DNA of 64,000 bases from Rudanella sp031411995 (GTDB lineage Bacteria > Bacteroidota > Bacteroidia > Cytophagales > Spirosomataceae). The stretch is from positions 1 through 64,000 of the forward strand of contig JANOCD010000102.1 of assembly GCA_031411995.1 (NCBI GenBank). The letters are read 5' to 3'. Positions 34,401-42,844 of the stretch are shown here, piece after piece (positions within the stretch are counted from its first letter, which is position 1; every line of letters begins with the position of its first letter). Below the pieces are notes generated by a model. The model was not told where the DNA came from. It did no database searches and worked only from the letters and a program-made list of their open reading frames with translations. The translations under genes and the position numbers were made by a program.

Positions 34401-35600
34401 GGTACCGGGCGGAGTTAACGGAACAAGTTGCTGTTGTCGGTCTAATTCGGCGAAGCCGTCGTACATCCGCACGAACGTGCGCCCCTGTTGGTTAATGGCC
34501 AGGTGCATCAACGACCGATTGGGCAGATACGAATGGAACAGCCGAACCTGCGGGTTGTACTTTCGGAGTCCGTAACCCATGGTTCCAATCCAGATATTTC
34601 CGGTGCGATCTTCCAACAGACTCGACACGCCGAACAGGTCGGGCGGGAGCGCGACATAGGCATTCCGGCCCGTCAGGCTATCCTGCCGGAAAAGATCTTC
34701 GGGCGACATGATCCAAAGGTGATCGGTTGTTGCAATTACAATGCGTTGTGGATCAAGGGCTTGCACATGAACCCGAATAGAGCCATCCGTTTTCAGATAA
34801 GCAGAACGAACCTTTCCCTGATGCCAACTGAAGAGCCTGTTCCGAACAAGGACAAAACAATAGTTCTGTACCGAATCGGTATAGGCTCCCATCAGATGAT
34901 GAACCTCGTTTGGGTCAAATAGGGGCCAGTTTTTGACACGGGTGGGCTGCTGCCAATTGAGGGTGTAGAATCCCTTCCAGGTCACGGCTAATAGCTGTTG
35001 TTGCCCCGCAAATCCTATGGTCGAGGGGAACGTTTTTTCGTCATTTTCCCGCACAACAACGGGTGTCAGCGTAACCTGTCTCGTAAAATCGGACTGATCG
35101 GGGAATCCCCTGCGGAGGAATGCCGGCAAACTGACCTTAACTAATCGGTCATTCTCCGTACTGATCCAGATATTGCCGTCCGGGTCTTCGACCAATTTGG
35201 TAATGGCATAACTGCTTGAATTATCCCGGGCATCGGCACTAATCGTAAGGTGATAAAAACGTCCGGTTTGGGGGTCGAGCAGGTTGAGTCCTTTGTTTTG
35301 TGTGCCGATCCAGATCCGGTGCTGCCGGTCGATAAGCAGGGAGGTGCAAACGTTTTCGGAGAGGGTAAACGGATTGTAAGGGTCATGCGTAAAGACCTTG
35401 AAATTATGACCATCGTAGCGGTTGAGGCCATCTTTAGTAGCCACCCAGACGAACCCTTTTGCATCTTGCTTGAGGTCATAGATCATCCCTTGCGACAGAC
35501 CATCGGAAATGGTCAGTTCCTGCCAGCCTTTGGCGGTGGGGCCATTAGGCTGGGCAACGAGTATAAAAGGCAGTAAGAAGAGGAGGTAAAGTAGCCGCAT
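31452..35600 (-). CDS. Hybrid two-component regulator (propeller sensor, kinase, receiver, AraC HTH)
   Basis: 1382 residues with a signal peptide (MRLLYLLFLLPFILVAQ). Two-component propeller repeats fill about 25-720 (GLSQGMIYDLKQDAKGFVWV, WIGTQNKGLNLLDP). A Y_Y_Y domain lies at about 725-800 and one transmembrane helix at about 808-828. The HisKA domain has H862 in FFTNISHEFRTPLTLI. The ATPase domain has NLLSNAFKFTP and GTGIGLALV motifs. The receiver starts near 1128, with D1179 in VICDLMMPRLDG. An AraC helix-turn-helix sits at about 1290-1382. This is the single-chain sensor and transcription factor common in Bacteroidota. It lies between two surface-protein genes on the same strand and ends in its own terminator, so it likely controls them. 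The ligand is unknown. Confidence 0.96.
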   Translation of the reverse strand: MRLLYLLFLLPFILVAQPNGPTAKGWQELTISDGLSQGMIYDLKQDAKGFVWVATKDGLNRYDGHNFKVFTHDPYNPFTLSENVCTSLLIDRQHRIWIGTQNKGLNLLDPQTGRFYHLTISADARDNSSSYAITKLVEDPDGNIWISTENDRLVKVSLPAFLRRGFPDQSDFTRQVTLTPVVVRENDEKTFPSTIGFAGQQQLLAVTWKGFYTLNWQQPTRVKNWPLFDPNEVHHLMGAYTDSVQNYCFVLVRNRLFSWHQGKVRSAYLKTDGSIRVHVQALDPQRIVIATTDHLWIMSPEDLFRQDSLTGRNAYVALPPDLFGVSSLLEDRTGNIWIGTMGYGLRKYNPQVRLFHSYLPNRSLMHLAINQQGRTFVRMYDGFAELDRQQQLVPLTPPGTAVENRPEWFVLPDRQGFFWTFNTRRGVTSENALHELLKFSADWKLLRRYTLPPGCRLGVAGNQALEDKDGSIWIGAINGKLLRFDPKTEQFRVIDYSSVFPQIGAPIQVFALLPEPDNTLWIGTQQGLVRIRSFYDKPTFTLFRNLTQDKQSLSEDFVLSLCRDPNQPDRYLWVGTKGGGLDRLDKETGQFTHFTEAQGLPNKVVYGLLADNGGNLWMSTNRGIAQFNPKTGKFRTFTKADGLQDDEFNNQSYAKAPTGELLFGGINGLTTFRPSEIVNRSQKLPKVAIVGLKINNKGVETGGPEGVLTAGIEFTDGLDLRHDQNLLTLEFGVMDFTNPNRNQFRYRLEGIDRDWVEAGTNRFANYAQLPDGRYTLTVMGSVDGEHWSKPLDLQIRVRPPFYRTWWAYLFYVAVLGLLGWQFYRFQTQRLLLQQQIAFEHKETNRLAELDDLKTRFFTNISHEFRTPLTLILGPLNNRKRKALNEPELDMMERNSNRLMMLINQLLDLSKLEAGELRPEPKPGDLAAFFRTLAASFESLADSRAIRFRFSQNQDRYWATFDRDKLEKITTNLLSNAFKFTPDGNEVRMDVTYLSDDDTGARVRLVLADTGIGIAPDHLPRIFDRFYQRPADASTDRDGKSNRYYEGTGIGLALVQELVKILKGTVAVESTEGQTDGSGGTVFRVELPLSPAAAPAEPQTPWAVSRSVAAPREPSIPASVLVAAKTDETANILLIIDDNADIRAYVRSVFETDYQIIEAVDGQQGLEVATQATPNLVICDLMMPRLDGFGFCRALKTAEATSHIPVVMLTAKATLEDRIEGFGLGADDYLTKPFNADELRVRVRNLLDKQERLHQYFGKQPVSASIVSVTVDATPVLSREAIFLQKARQVVEARYADSTFGPDQLSQAMNLSPSQLLRKLKALTGLTAVEFLRQYRLERAAVLLAGRAGTVSEIAYQVGFESLSYFTRTFQEQYSVLPSEYTM

Positions 35601-35683
35601 TCGTTACGGAATAATCGGCTAAAATAAGGAAAATTTGCTCCTGATCGTGAGGTAAACTGGTGAAAACGTGCGTGCCGCATAAA

Positions 35684-35741
35684 CGTTTGCGGGCGGTTTG
35701 TGTATCGAGACTAAAGTTGATGCACAAACCGCCCGCAAACG
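35684..35741 (-). terminator. Perfect 19-bp inverted repeat after the adhesin gene
   Basis: CGTTTGCGGGCGGTTTGTG at 35684-35702 is exactly mirrored at 35723-35741, with a 20-base loop. It begins 16 bases past the stop at 35757. On the minus strand only TTT follows, so it is a strong stem but an atypical terminator; an mRNA-stability or protein-binding role is possible. Confidence 0.6.
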
Positions 35742-35756
35742 ATTTCTAAAAACGTA

Positions 35757-38700
35757 TCAGGGTTGTACCACAACCGCCCCCTCCACCGTTCGTCTACACC
35801 CGTTCCCATCCGTCACCGTCAGGCGGAACGGCCCATTCCGGTTGATGGGGAAAATCCCGTTGGCGTTGGTTTCCACCTGCCGGATTTCAAAGCCGTTCAC
35901 CCGATCCAAGATAATGACTCGCTCGAAGGATCCCCCCCCCAGCACCTGGAAGTTGACATTGGTCAGGGGCAAAGGCAGCGTGATGGTGGCCCCGGAAACA
36001 CTGGCGTTGTTTGGCACCAGCAGCGAAACCGTGGGCAAGGGGTTCACCGTCAGCACAAAGGCTGAGGAGGTTAAACTCCCGCAACCACTCGACACCACCA
36101 GCACATAACTCCCCGCCTGATTTGTTTGCACACTGCCCAGATTGAGCGTGGCAGATGTCTGCCCCGAAACAATCTGACCATTTCTGTACCACTGATAACC
36201 CGTGATGGCACCGCCCACCGTGGCCACCACCCGAACGCTGCTACCCTCGCAAATGGTTGATATACTGGTATTTAGGCTTACGGTGGGGGCCTGCGCCGTA
36301 AAATTGCTAAAGACCGTGACGGTGGTAGAAGCCGTGCAGCCGTTGGCCGTATTGGTCGCCGTTACCGAATAAACCCCGCCTAAATTGATCGTGGCTAAAG
36401 CACCCGAGCTGCTCACAATGCCAGGGCCAGAAAAGACGTAGGTGTTGCCGCCCGGAAGGCCGGCCCCGCTCGCCGTTAGAGTGATGGCGGGAACGGCACA
36501 GGTAACGGTGCCGCTGGCCACCAGACCCGGCGTGGGGGGGGCGATGTTCTGACTGATTAGTGCGCTGTTGCTGACGGCGGTACAGCCGTTGGCGGCAGTG
36601 GCCGTGACCGAATACGTGCCCGATGTGCTCACAGCCAACGTGGCCCCGGTGGTGCCTCCTGTCCAGGCATAGGTGGCTCCTGTTGCCGATGCGGTTAGGG
36701 TTAGGCTCGTTATGGTGCAGGTGAGCGTGCCGCTGACAGGGGCAATGCTCACCGTGGGGGTGTTGGTGTTGCTACTGACGGTGGTGGAAGTCACGCTGGA
36801 ACAGCCCGTGGCCGTGTTGATGACTGTTACGGAATAAACCCCGCTGGCGTTGACCGTGGCTGTTCCTGCTGTACCATTCGAACTAACCACACTAAGGCCA
36901 CTAAAGACATAGCTGGTTCCGCCCGTAGCGGTTAGGGTCAGGCTGGGGTTGGCGCAAGTGAGCGTACCGGACACCGAACTGGTCAGGGTTGCCACCGGAA
37001 GCGGGTTGATGCTCACCGTCACCTTGGTGCGGGTTGGGCTTGTGCAAACCACCACGCTTGTTTCGCAGGATGCGTAGAAATCGGTTTGGGTGGTCAGGGC
37101 CGAGGTCGTGTAGGGGTTCGAGGCACTCAAAAACGTGCCGCCCGTGGCGGCATCATACCACTTCACTGAGCCGCCACCCCCGCACGAAGCCGTTAGCGAA
37201 GCCATGGTTCCCGTGCAAATGCTGACGTTGGCCGCTGTGGGAGCCGTTGGAATGGGGAACACCGTAACCTCGCCCGTGGCTACCCGGCCGCTGGCACAGT
37301 TGGCCGTTTCGCAGGCGGCATAGTAGGTGGTCGTGACTGAGGGCGATTGCGCCAAACTCGTGCCTGTCCCGATGCTCGTACTGGCCGTAGCGGAGGTGTA
37401 CCAGGTGAGGGTGCCAGTGGAACACGCGCCCGTTAGGGTAACGCTGTTGCCCGCACAAATGCTGGTGGCGTTCACCGAAACCGAGGTTGGTTTGATATTA
37501 TTAAAATCAAAAGGGATGGTAAACGTGCAGGTTCCGTTGGATACCTGCGCGTAAAGCGTTTGCGTACCCGTCGGGATCGTGTTGTTGGCGGTAAATTTAT
37601 TGCCGGTGGTCGTGTATGTTCCTGCCGAGGTGGTGGCCGCCGAACTCGTAAACACACCACTGACGGTATAACTATTGGTTCCACCTACCGTGAACATGGG
37701 GCAGGCATTCGTGATTACCAGTTTGTTATTGGCAACCCCCACCACCGAATTGGCTTTCAGCACCCCGTTGTTGGTGAAGGTGCCGATATTGGCAAAATCA
37801 TAGGCATTGGGCATCTGAATCAAGCCCGTGTTGTTGGTGGTGCCGCCGTTGGTGTAGGTCCCCGAAGCCATCAGGATTTTACCACAGGCATTATTGGCGA
37901 TGGTTGACCCCAATGGGTTTTCGATACCCGCTCCCGAATTGATATTGACCGTTCCGGTATTGGTAAAGGTAGTGGTGCCTAAAAATTTGAGGGCCAACGC
38001 CGTCCCATTGTAATTGATGGTTCCGGCGTTTACGAAATTCAACACATCGGTTGACGCATTGACCTCGACCCCAATGCCATTGACAATGTTGATGATGCCA
38101 GTTGCCGTGTTGGTAACCTGTGCCGGAAAAGTCGCAACCACATTACCAACCCCAATAGCCTCGTCGGTGCTGTTGATCGTTACCGTGCCGCTGTTAGTAA
38201 AGGTTGCCCCGGTTGTGGCATCGGTGGTCAAATAGATATAGGCATCCACGGCGGTGTTGCTGCTCGATTGAATGTTGATTCTCCCACCACTGGCATTTGT
38301 CAAGGCTCCTTTGTTGAGCCAGATGCCTTTGTTGATTCCGCCATCACCGCGCACGTTCAGCACCCCCGTGCCGCTAACCGTCAGCAACGCATTTGTCTGA
38401 ATGTCAATGGCTTTTACATCCTGTACGGTCCCCGTAATAACCGGTTTATTGGTTGTGTTGGGAATGATGGCGAGAGCATTGGTCAAGTCGGGCACCCAGG
38501 CTGGCGACCAGTTACAGGCCGTGTTCCAATCCGTACCCGCCAAACCTGTCCAGGTAATGTTCACGTTACCAGGTGAAACAGAAAGCCCTGTACAGGTTGT
38601 CAGAACAACATTGGTAGGGTTGTATTGCACCGTTAGGCCCGTGGGCAGATTGGTGGTGGTAAACGTGCCCGATACACTGCTGGCCGTCAGGATGGTGAAG

Positions 38701-39161
38701 CTCTGCCCCGGCGTGATGCTGAAACTATTCACCAAACTCACATTCAGCGCACCACTGAGCGTTGCGGTGCCGCTGACGGCCAACTGGTCATAGTTGGTGC
38801 CGGGGGTGGTGGCCCCGCCGAGGTCGATGTTCAACGCACCTGTGCCGTTGGGATAGTTGCCTGTTACCGTCAGTTTGCCAATGGCGGGGCTGCTGCCGGG
38901 AGCCACGATGCCCGTGTGCGTTAGCGTACCCGTGTACGAGAGCGTCCCCGATCCGTTGGCCGTACCAGCATTGGTGAAGCTGCCTGCTATAGTGAGCGTG
39001 CCATCGGTTTGGAGTATGCTGCCGGCGCGGTTATTGACATCGCCATTCACCCTGACTGGCAGGCCCGAACTGATTTTGGCCGCTACCCCGTTGAGGGTAA
39101 CTACCTGGGCGTGCAACATGGTCGGCAGGAGCAAGAGGAAAACAATCCTGAGAAATTTCAT
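35757..39161 (-). CDS. Secreted adhesin-like protein with Ig-like repeats and shared C-terminal domain
   Basis: 1134 residues with a signal peptide (MKFLRIVFLLLLPTMLHAQ). Residues about 20-190 are a beta-strand-repeat region (GDVNNRAGSILQTDGTLTIAG, YDQLAVSGTATLSGALNV) like autotransporter or PEP-type adhesin repeats. A second such part (KAIDIQTNALLTVSGTGVLNV) runs at about 210-480. Ig-like repeats with TLTCA..LTLTA and NGCTA follow at about 560-950, then an Ig domain with YQWYRNGQIVSGQTSATLNL. The last about 95 residues are nearly identical to the end of the giant protein. The coding strand has a G9 run at 35940-35932 and a C8 run at 36541-36534, which could allow phase variation. It follows the small secreted gene at 39200 by 38 bases, so they form an operon. 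Confidence 0.85.
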   Translation of the reverse strand: MKFLRIVFLLLLPTMLHAQVVTLNGVAAKISSGLPVRVNGDVNNRAGSILQTDGTLTIAGSFTNAGTANGSGTLSYTGTLTHTGIVAPGSSPAIGKLTVTGNYPNGTGALNIDLGGATTPGTNYDQLAVSGTATLSGALNVSLVNSFSITPGQSFTILTASSVSGTFTTTNLPTGLTVQYNPTNVVLTTCTGLSVSPGNVNITWTGLAGTDWNTACNWSPAWVPDLTNALAIIPNTTNKPVITGTVQDVKAIDIQTNALLTVSGTGVLNVRGDGGINKGIWLNKGALTNASGGRINIQSSSNTAVDAYIYLTTDATTGATFTNSGTVTINSTDEAIGVGNVVATFPAQVTNTATGIINIVNGIGVEVNASTDVLNFVNAGTINYNGTALALKFLGTTTFTNTGTVNINSGAGIENPLGSTIANNACGKILMASGTYTNGGTTNNTGLIQMPNAYDFANIGTFTNNGVLKANSVVGVANNKLVITNACPMFTVGGTNSYTVSGVFTSSAATTSAGTYTTTGNKFTANNTIPTGTQTLYAQVSNGTCTFTIPFDFNNIKPTSVSVNATSICAGNSVTLTGACSTGTLTWYTSATASTSIGTGTSLAQSPSVTTTYYAACETANCASGRVATGEVTVFPIPTAPTAANVSICTGTMASLTASCGGGGSVKWYDAATGGTFLSASNPYTTSALTTQTDFYASCETSVVVCTSPTRTKVTVSINPLPVATLTSSVSGTLTCANPSLTLTATGGTSYVFSGLSVVSSNGTAGTATVNASGVYSVTVINTATGCSSVTSTTVSSNTNTPTVSIAPVSGTLTCTITSLTLTASATGATYAWTGGTTGATLAVSTSGTYSVTATAANGCTAVSNSALISQNIAPPTPGLVASGTVTCAVPAITLTASGAGLPGGNTYVFSGPGIVSSSGALATINLGGVYSVTATNTANGCTASTTVTVFSNFTAQAPTVSLNTSISTICEGSSVRVVATVGGAITGYQWYRNGQIVSGQTSATLNLGSVQTNQAGSYVLVVSSGCGSLTSSAFVLTVNPLPTVSLLVPNNASVSGATITLPLPLTNVNFQVLGGGSFERVIILDRVNGFEIRQVETNANGIFPINRNGPFRLTVTDGNGCRRTVEGAVVVQP

Positions 39162-39199
39162 GGTGTTTTTGGGTTTTTACGTTGTATGTACCCGCTTGA

Positions 39200-40309
39200 C
39201 TACCTGATTCGGTACCATTTATTGACACCATCTGTGATATATTCAGCATATTGGTTGAGTCCTGCCCCTGAACTTGTACCATTATTATTATATTGATAAA
39301 AAAGGTTGTTGCTCGGAGTCCTAAAAGTAACTGTAGCACCAATATCAGAATGGCCAATAAGCGCTATAACTAACGATGTTCCAGCAGGGTAATTACTCGC
39401 GTTGGGTATTGTAATAGTTAGTGTAGCAGTCGATAAATCCCTTCCATTACAGGATAAAATATAGGTTCTGACATTCACATCAGTCAGTGCAAATGAGCTA
39501 GCCGTGCTGGCATCTACCACTAAAAGAGTAGCCCCAGCAGCCTTCCAGGAGGCATTGGTACCATCGGTAGTCAAAAACTTACCTGCATTACCTGTCTGGG
39601 TAGGCAAGGAGCTTGTCGTAACCCAACTTGCATTTGACCCATCGGTTTGTAATACCTTGCCACTGTTGGATGTCTGGGTGGGCAACAGCGCATTCAACGC
39701 AGCCCCAGCGGTGGTTTGGCCCGTGCCACCTTTGGCAATAGCAACGGTTCCTGTCACGTTGGCGGCATTGCCCGTGATGTCGCCCGAAATTTTAGACCCA
39801 GCAATGGCCGCCGTATTGCTGATGTCGGCATTGACGATGGTGCCGTCGGTGATTTCGGTGCTCGATACGGCATTCAGCGTGGACAAGGTTCCCAAACCCA
39901 GATTGGTTCTGGCCCCGGCTGCAGTGTTTGCGCCGGTGCCGCCATCGGCGATGGCCACCACTCCGCCATTGAGTTTTATCCAACTCGGTGTACCGGGCGT
40001 ACCTGCATTGTAATAGAAACCAGCTGGGGCATCGGTCTGATACACAATCAGGCCCGTAGCCGGAGAGCCAATGCCTGTGCGCTCCGAGGCAAGCATACGC
40101 GGCACCAGCATTCCCTTGTCTGTGCCGGAAACGTCTAAGACGGCGGAGGGATCGGGGCTTGGCGTACCTACGCCCATGTTATTCTGGGCTTGCAACTGCA
40201 ACGAGCCAAGGCCGAGCAGGCAGAAAAACAGAGAAGCCAATAGCCCGGTAGTGAGCCGCGAAAATTTTCCAGAGAAATAAGTGAGCCGGTTTTTTTGGGT
40301 AATTTCCAT
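39200..40309 (-). CDS. Secreted protein with phage tail-fibre-like repeats
   Basis: 369 residues. An extended N-region precedes a hydrophobic signal segment (LLASLFFCLLGLGSLQLQAQ). The mature start NMGVGTPSPDPSAVLDVSGTDKGMLVPRM is a frequent opening in Bacteroidota fibre-like surface proteins. The middle has IADGGTGANTAAGARTNLG and IAKGGTGQTTAGAALNALLP, which are fibre-shaft-like repeats, and two copies of a GK(V/F)L(Q/T)TDG(S/T)NASW unit. No S74 chaperone domain is visible. Despite the phage flavour there are no phage genes nearby, so I read it as a host surface protein. It is the first gene of the operon with the adhesin at 35757. Confidence 0.78.
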   Translation of the reverse strand: MEITQKNRLTYFSGKFSRLTTGLLASLFFCLLGLGSLQLQAQNNMGVGTPSPDPSAVLDVSGTDKGMLVPRMLASERTGIGSPATGLIVYQTDAPAGFYYNAGTPGTPSWIKLNGGVVAIADGGTGANTAAGARTNLGLGTLSTLNAVSSTEITDGTIVNADISNTAAIAGSKISGDITGNAANVTGTVAIAKGGTGQTTAGAALNALLPTQTSNSGKVLQTDGSNASWVTTSSLPTQTGNAGKFLTTDGTNASWKAAGATLLVVDASTASSFALTDVNVRTYILSCNGRDLSTATLTITIPNASNYPAGTSLVIALIGHSDIGATVTFRTPSNNLFYQYNNNGTSSGAGLNQYAEYITDGVNKWYRIR

Positions 40310-40478
40310 TAAAGTAAAAGAGGTTTAAGTGTGCTGGAAATGCCATTCATGCGGTAAAAAAAAGTCACTATTTAATACAGAATAGGGTACATATAAGAAG
40401 GCATGTAGATTAAAACGCAATATATTGATTTAGAGTGGTTTGTATCAGATTGAAATTGTTTTTGGCTTAATTCGGGTT

Positions 40479-40964
40479 TCAAGTTGCTATCAATAGCGTT
40501 AACAAGCCAGATAAGGCCAACTGGCCGCGCTTTCTCAGATTATATAGGCACTCAAAGAAGCCTAAATAGTAGGGTAAGTACGTTTGAGAAATGCCCCGGT
40601 GAACTCGTAGCCAAGGGCGCAACAAACTCCAAAAGCACTCCATCGTGTTCACATGCACTTCAAAATGGCCGTCCCCATCCTCATCACGGGCGTACTCACC
40701 TTGACTATGATTGACCGTTTTGTGTTGATAAAAGCCTGATGACCAATCGTATATATTATATTCGTCGGTGTACAAAATGCTGTCCTCGCTTACCGTCTGT
40801 CGAATGATTGGCTCGATGGTTTTCCGTTGCACATTCTCCAGCATCCAAATCCGCACGAGTCCCCCACGAGCGATCAGGCCCAGGATGGGCGGTTTATCCT
40901 CAGCGGCAGTCCCCCGGCCCCGCTTGCCCTTCAAGCGTCGCCGACGGGGCTTTCGTTTCTTTTT
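40479..40964 (-). CDS. IS1595-family transposase, C-terminal frame (-1)
   Basis: This frame picks up right after the A8 tract and reads RKPRRRRLKGKRGRGTAAED, then the rest of the DDE domain: the second Asp in SILYTDEYNIYDW and the Glu in VHVNTMECFWSLLRPWL, with RGISQTYLPYYLGFFE near the end. The first plausible own start is a TTG at 40934. Together the two frames give a normal-length IS1595 transposase of about 310 residues. Confidence 0.8.
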   Translation of the reverse strand, partial: KKKRKPRRRRLKGKRGRGTAAEDKPPILGLIARGGLVRIWMLENVQRKTIEPIIRQTVSEDSILYTDEYNIYDWSSGFYQHKTVNHSQGEYARDEDGDGHFEVHVNTMECFWSLLRPWLRVHRGISQTYLPYYLGFFECLYNLRKRGQLALSGLLTLLIAT

Positions 40965-41410
40965 TTTACCTCAGCAGGTTGCCCTTTGTGGCCCGCAATC
41001 ACGTACAACTCATCGGCTTCCACTTCGCCACTCAAGCGCACCAAGGGGCGTTTTTCATAGATTCCCGCCCGCAATAAAGAACTCATCGCATGTACATCAC
41101 TTTCAGACAGGCCCAATTCATGAGCAATCTGGGCATTGGACAGGTTTAGACTCATTAGATAAAGACATAGTATCCAGACCTTTAGTGGTTGATGGTGTCC
41201 CTCAAAAATGGTATTCGTCAGGTCATCGTAGTAGCGTTCACAGGCTTTGCACTGGTAGCGTAGACGGTGTTCTGAGCTATTGTGGTGTCCGTGCCGCCGG
41301 TAGGCAAATGAACCACAATGGGGACACTTTACCCCTTCGGCCCAACGCAGTTCACGGACGCGCTCGTAGCAGAGTCGATCATCAACAATTTCATGGATAC
41401 GTACCAGCAT
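40931..41410 (-). CDS. IS1595-family transposase, N-terminal frame
   Basis: About 159 residues from ATG 41410; a TTG at 41422 could add four. It has a zinc ribbon (CPHCGSFAYRRHGHH...YQCKAC), then the ISXO2-type region IFEGHHQPLKVWILCLYLMS, and the first catalytic Asp in VEADELYVIAG. After an A8 tract the frame ends in an unrelated tail at TGA 40933-40931. The natural continuation KKRKPRRRRLKGKRGRG lies in the -1 frame, so this is either the short product of a frameshifting gene or half of a broken one. Confidence 0.82.
   Translation of the reverse strand: MLVRIHEIVDDRLCYERVRELRWAEGVKCPHCGSFAYRRHGHHNSSEHRLRYQCKACERYYDDLTNTIFEGHHQPLKVWILCLYLMSLNLSNAQIAHELGLSESDVHAMSSLLRAGIYEKRPLVRLSGEVEADELYVIAGHKGQPAEVKKRNESPVGDA
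40960..40967 (-). promoter_or_regulatory. A8 slippery tract at the transposase frame junction
   Basis: On the coding strand the zero frame reads GTA AAA AAA AGA, containing the classic A-AAA-AAA heptamer. A -1 shift here joins the two transposase halves in register. It could be programmed ribosomal frameshifting, transcriptional slippage, or an inactivating indel. Confidence 0.6.
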
Positions 41411-41615
41411 AGCATTTTTCAAGCTAAGTTAGCGATCAACTTGGAATCCGAATTTAGCCAAATTTTATTTCCTTCATTTCTCGTCAGAGTTTTATCTACG
41501 AAACTTTGTCCTATTGAGCCTTAAGAATGGGTGTTTCGGTGTGGTAAAGGGGATTCCGCCTTTTAATGCGCTAATGAAACGAATAAGAGTGGTCCGAAAA
41601 AGCAGATAGTCGCGG

Positions 41616-42782
41616 ATTCACATTTCCAGTGCATAAAGTTCATTCTTAACAACTTGAGCCGGGGTTAAATAGCCTAAACTTTTGCGGGGTCGGTGGTTGA
41701 GTTGATCTTGAATCCAAGATACGTCGGTGTGGCGGATAATACTAATCGGGCATGACTTGGGAATGTACTGACCGATCAATCGGCACGGGCCGCCCCGCAT
41801 TGGTGTTCTCATTGAGGCCACGCTCCCAGGAGTGGTACGGATGGGCAAAATAAGTAGCAGCCCCAAGTTGTTGAGCGATGTACTCATGACAGGCAAACTC
41901 CAGGCCATTATCAAAGGTAACGGTCTTGATCGGAAGGCCACATTTACGCAGGGCCTTGACCGCAGCCTGGGCTAAAGCACGGGCGTGTTTAGAGGGTAAT
42001 TTAGTAATCAACACGTACTTCGTGCATCGCTCAACCAAGGTCAACAGCACCCCATCATGGCCTTTGCCAATGACCGTATCGGCTTCCCAGTGGCCTACCT
42101 CCGTATTGGTATTAACGATGGCGGGGCGTAGGTCGATACTGACCCGATTGAGGATTAATTCGCGTTTGGCAGGCTTGCTTCGGTCTTTATATTTCTTGCG
42201 GTGACGAATACGAAGGTATTGCGTAAGCTCTTCATGTTCAACAGTTTGTGCTGCCGGACACTGCTTATGCCGATAGATATAGCGATAAATTGTTTCATGA
42301 TGTAGGTTAGGTCGCGCGGTTTTCAGTTCGAGTTCTCCGCACACTTGTTCGGGCGATAGCCGATTCCGTATGCGGCCCAAGACGGTGTCAAAAAGCTCCC
42401 CTTTGAATTTATAGGGTGTTCGTTTAAGAGACTCACTGGCTCGTTGTTGGGCGGGTTGGGCTTGATAGACTTGGTGAGGATGTTGACGGTTGTATTTAGC
42501 CAGTTCGCGGCAGATAGTTGACTGGCTCACCCCCACTTGTTTTGCTATATATTCTTGGCCGTGTTGTTGATGGTGAAGGCTCTGAATAAGGTATCTTTGT
42601 GCTAAAGGTCACCGGGCCGCCGAAGCGGGCGTTTGTAGTCGGCCATAGTTTTGTTTGGAATAGAGACCCCAAAGCTACAGGACAATCTATAAACTGGCTG
42701 ACTTTTCTTCTTCCTTTCAGGCTCGTTTGTTACTGAAAGAAACGGAAAATAAGAACAGGTTATATGCACTGGAAATGTGAAT
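41616..42782 (-). mobile_element. IS30-family insertion sequence, decayed
   Basis: A 1167-bp element bounded by a perfect 20-bp inverted repeat: ATTCACATTTCCAGTGCATA at 41616-41635 and its complement at 42763-42782. The transposase stop (41618) lies inside the left repeat. No target duplication could be made out. It lies 156 bases from the IS1595 element and 62 bases before the RES gene. Confidence 0.85.
41618..42646 (-). pseudogene. IS30-family transposase with frameshifts
   Basis: The family parts are all present but in different frames. The probable start is ATG 42646 (MADYKRPLRRPGDL then a stop). A shifted frame carries AQRYLIQSLHHQQHGQEYIA, the helix-turn-helix VGVSQSTICRELAKYN, and the catalytic blocks GHWEADTVIG and TVTFDNGLEFA, ending near 41797 at GLNENTN. 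A +1 shifted frame then gives RLIGQYIPKSC...DQLNHRPRKSLGYLTPAQV to the TGA at 41618. There are thus breaks near 42605 and near 41800. The element is unlikely to make an active transposase unless the sequence has errors. Confidence 0.8.
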
Positions 42783-42844
42783 GTGGGTCTACCTTGCAGG
42801 TTTCAATACTCATTTTTTTCTTCAAACTCTTAAATACTTCTACA

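Larger units (their letters stand above)
40464..41459 (-). mobile_element. IS1595-family insertion sequence
   Basis: A 996-bp element. Its terminal inverted repeats match over about 23 bp with three differences: GGCTTAATTCGGGTTTCAAG from 40464 inward, and GGCTAAATTCGGATTCCAAG read inward from 41459. It encodes a transposase with an N-terminal zinc ribbon and an ISXO2-like DDE domain, split into two frames. I could not find a clear 8-bp target duplication: the flanks are both A/T-rich but not equal. Sequence immediately outside continues the host intergenic region left of 40464. Confidence 0.85.

Noticed and set aside
35684..35741. Attachment site of an integrated element
   Set aside because: There is no integrase or tRNA gene nearby and the repeat is inverted, not direct.
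39200..40309. Prophage tail-fibre gene
   Set aside because: It has a secretion signal and sits in a surface-protein operon; there are no capsid, tail or lysis genes in the window.
42764..42844. Upstream start of the RES gene at 42764
   Set aside because: This start lies within the IS30 terminal repeat; the 27 extra residues are IS sequence.
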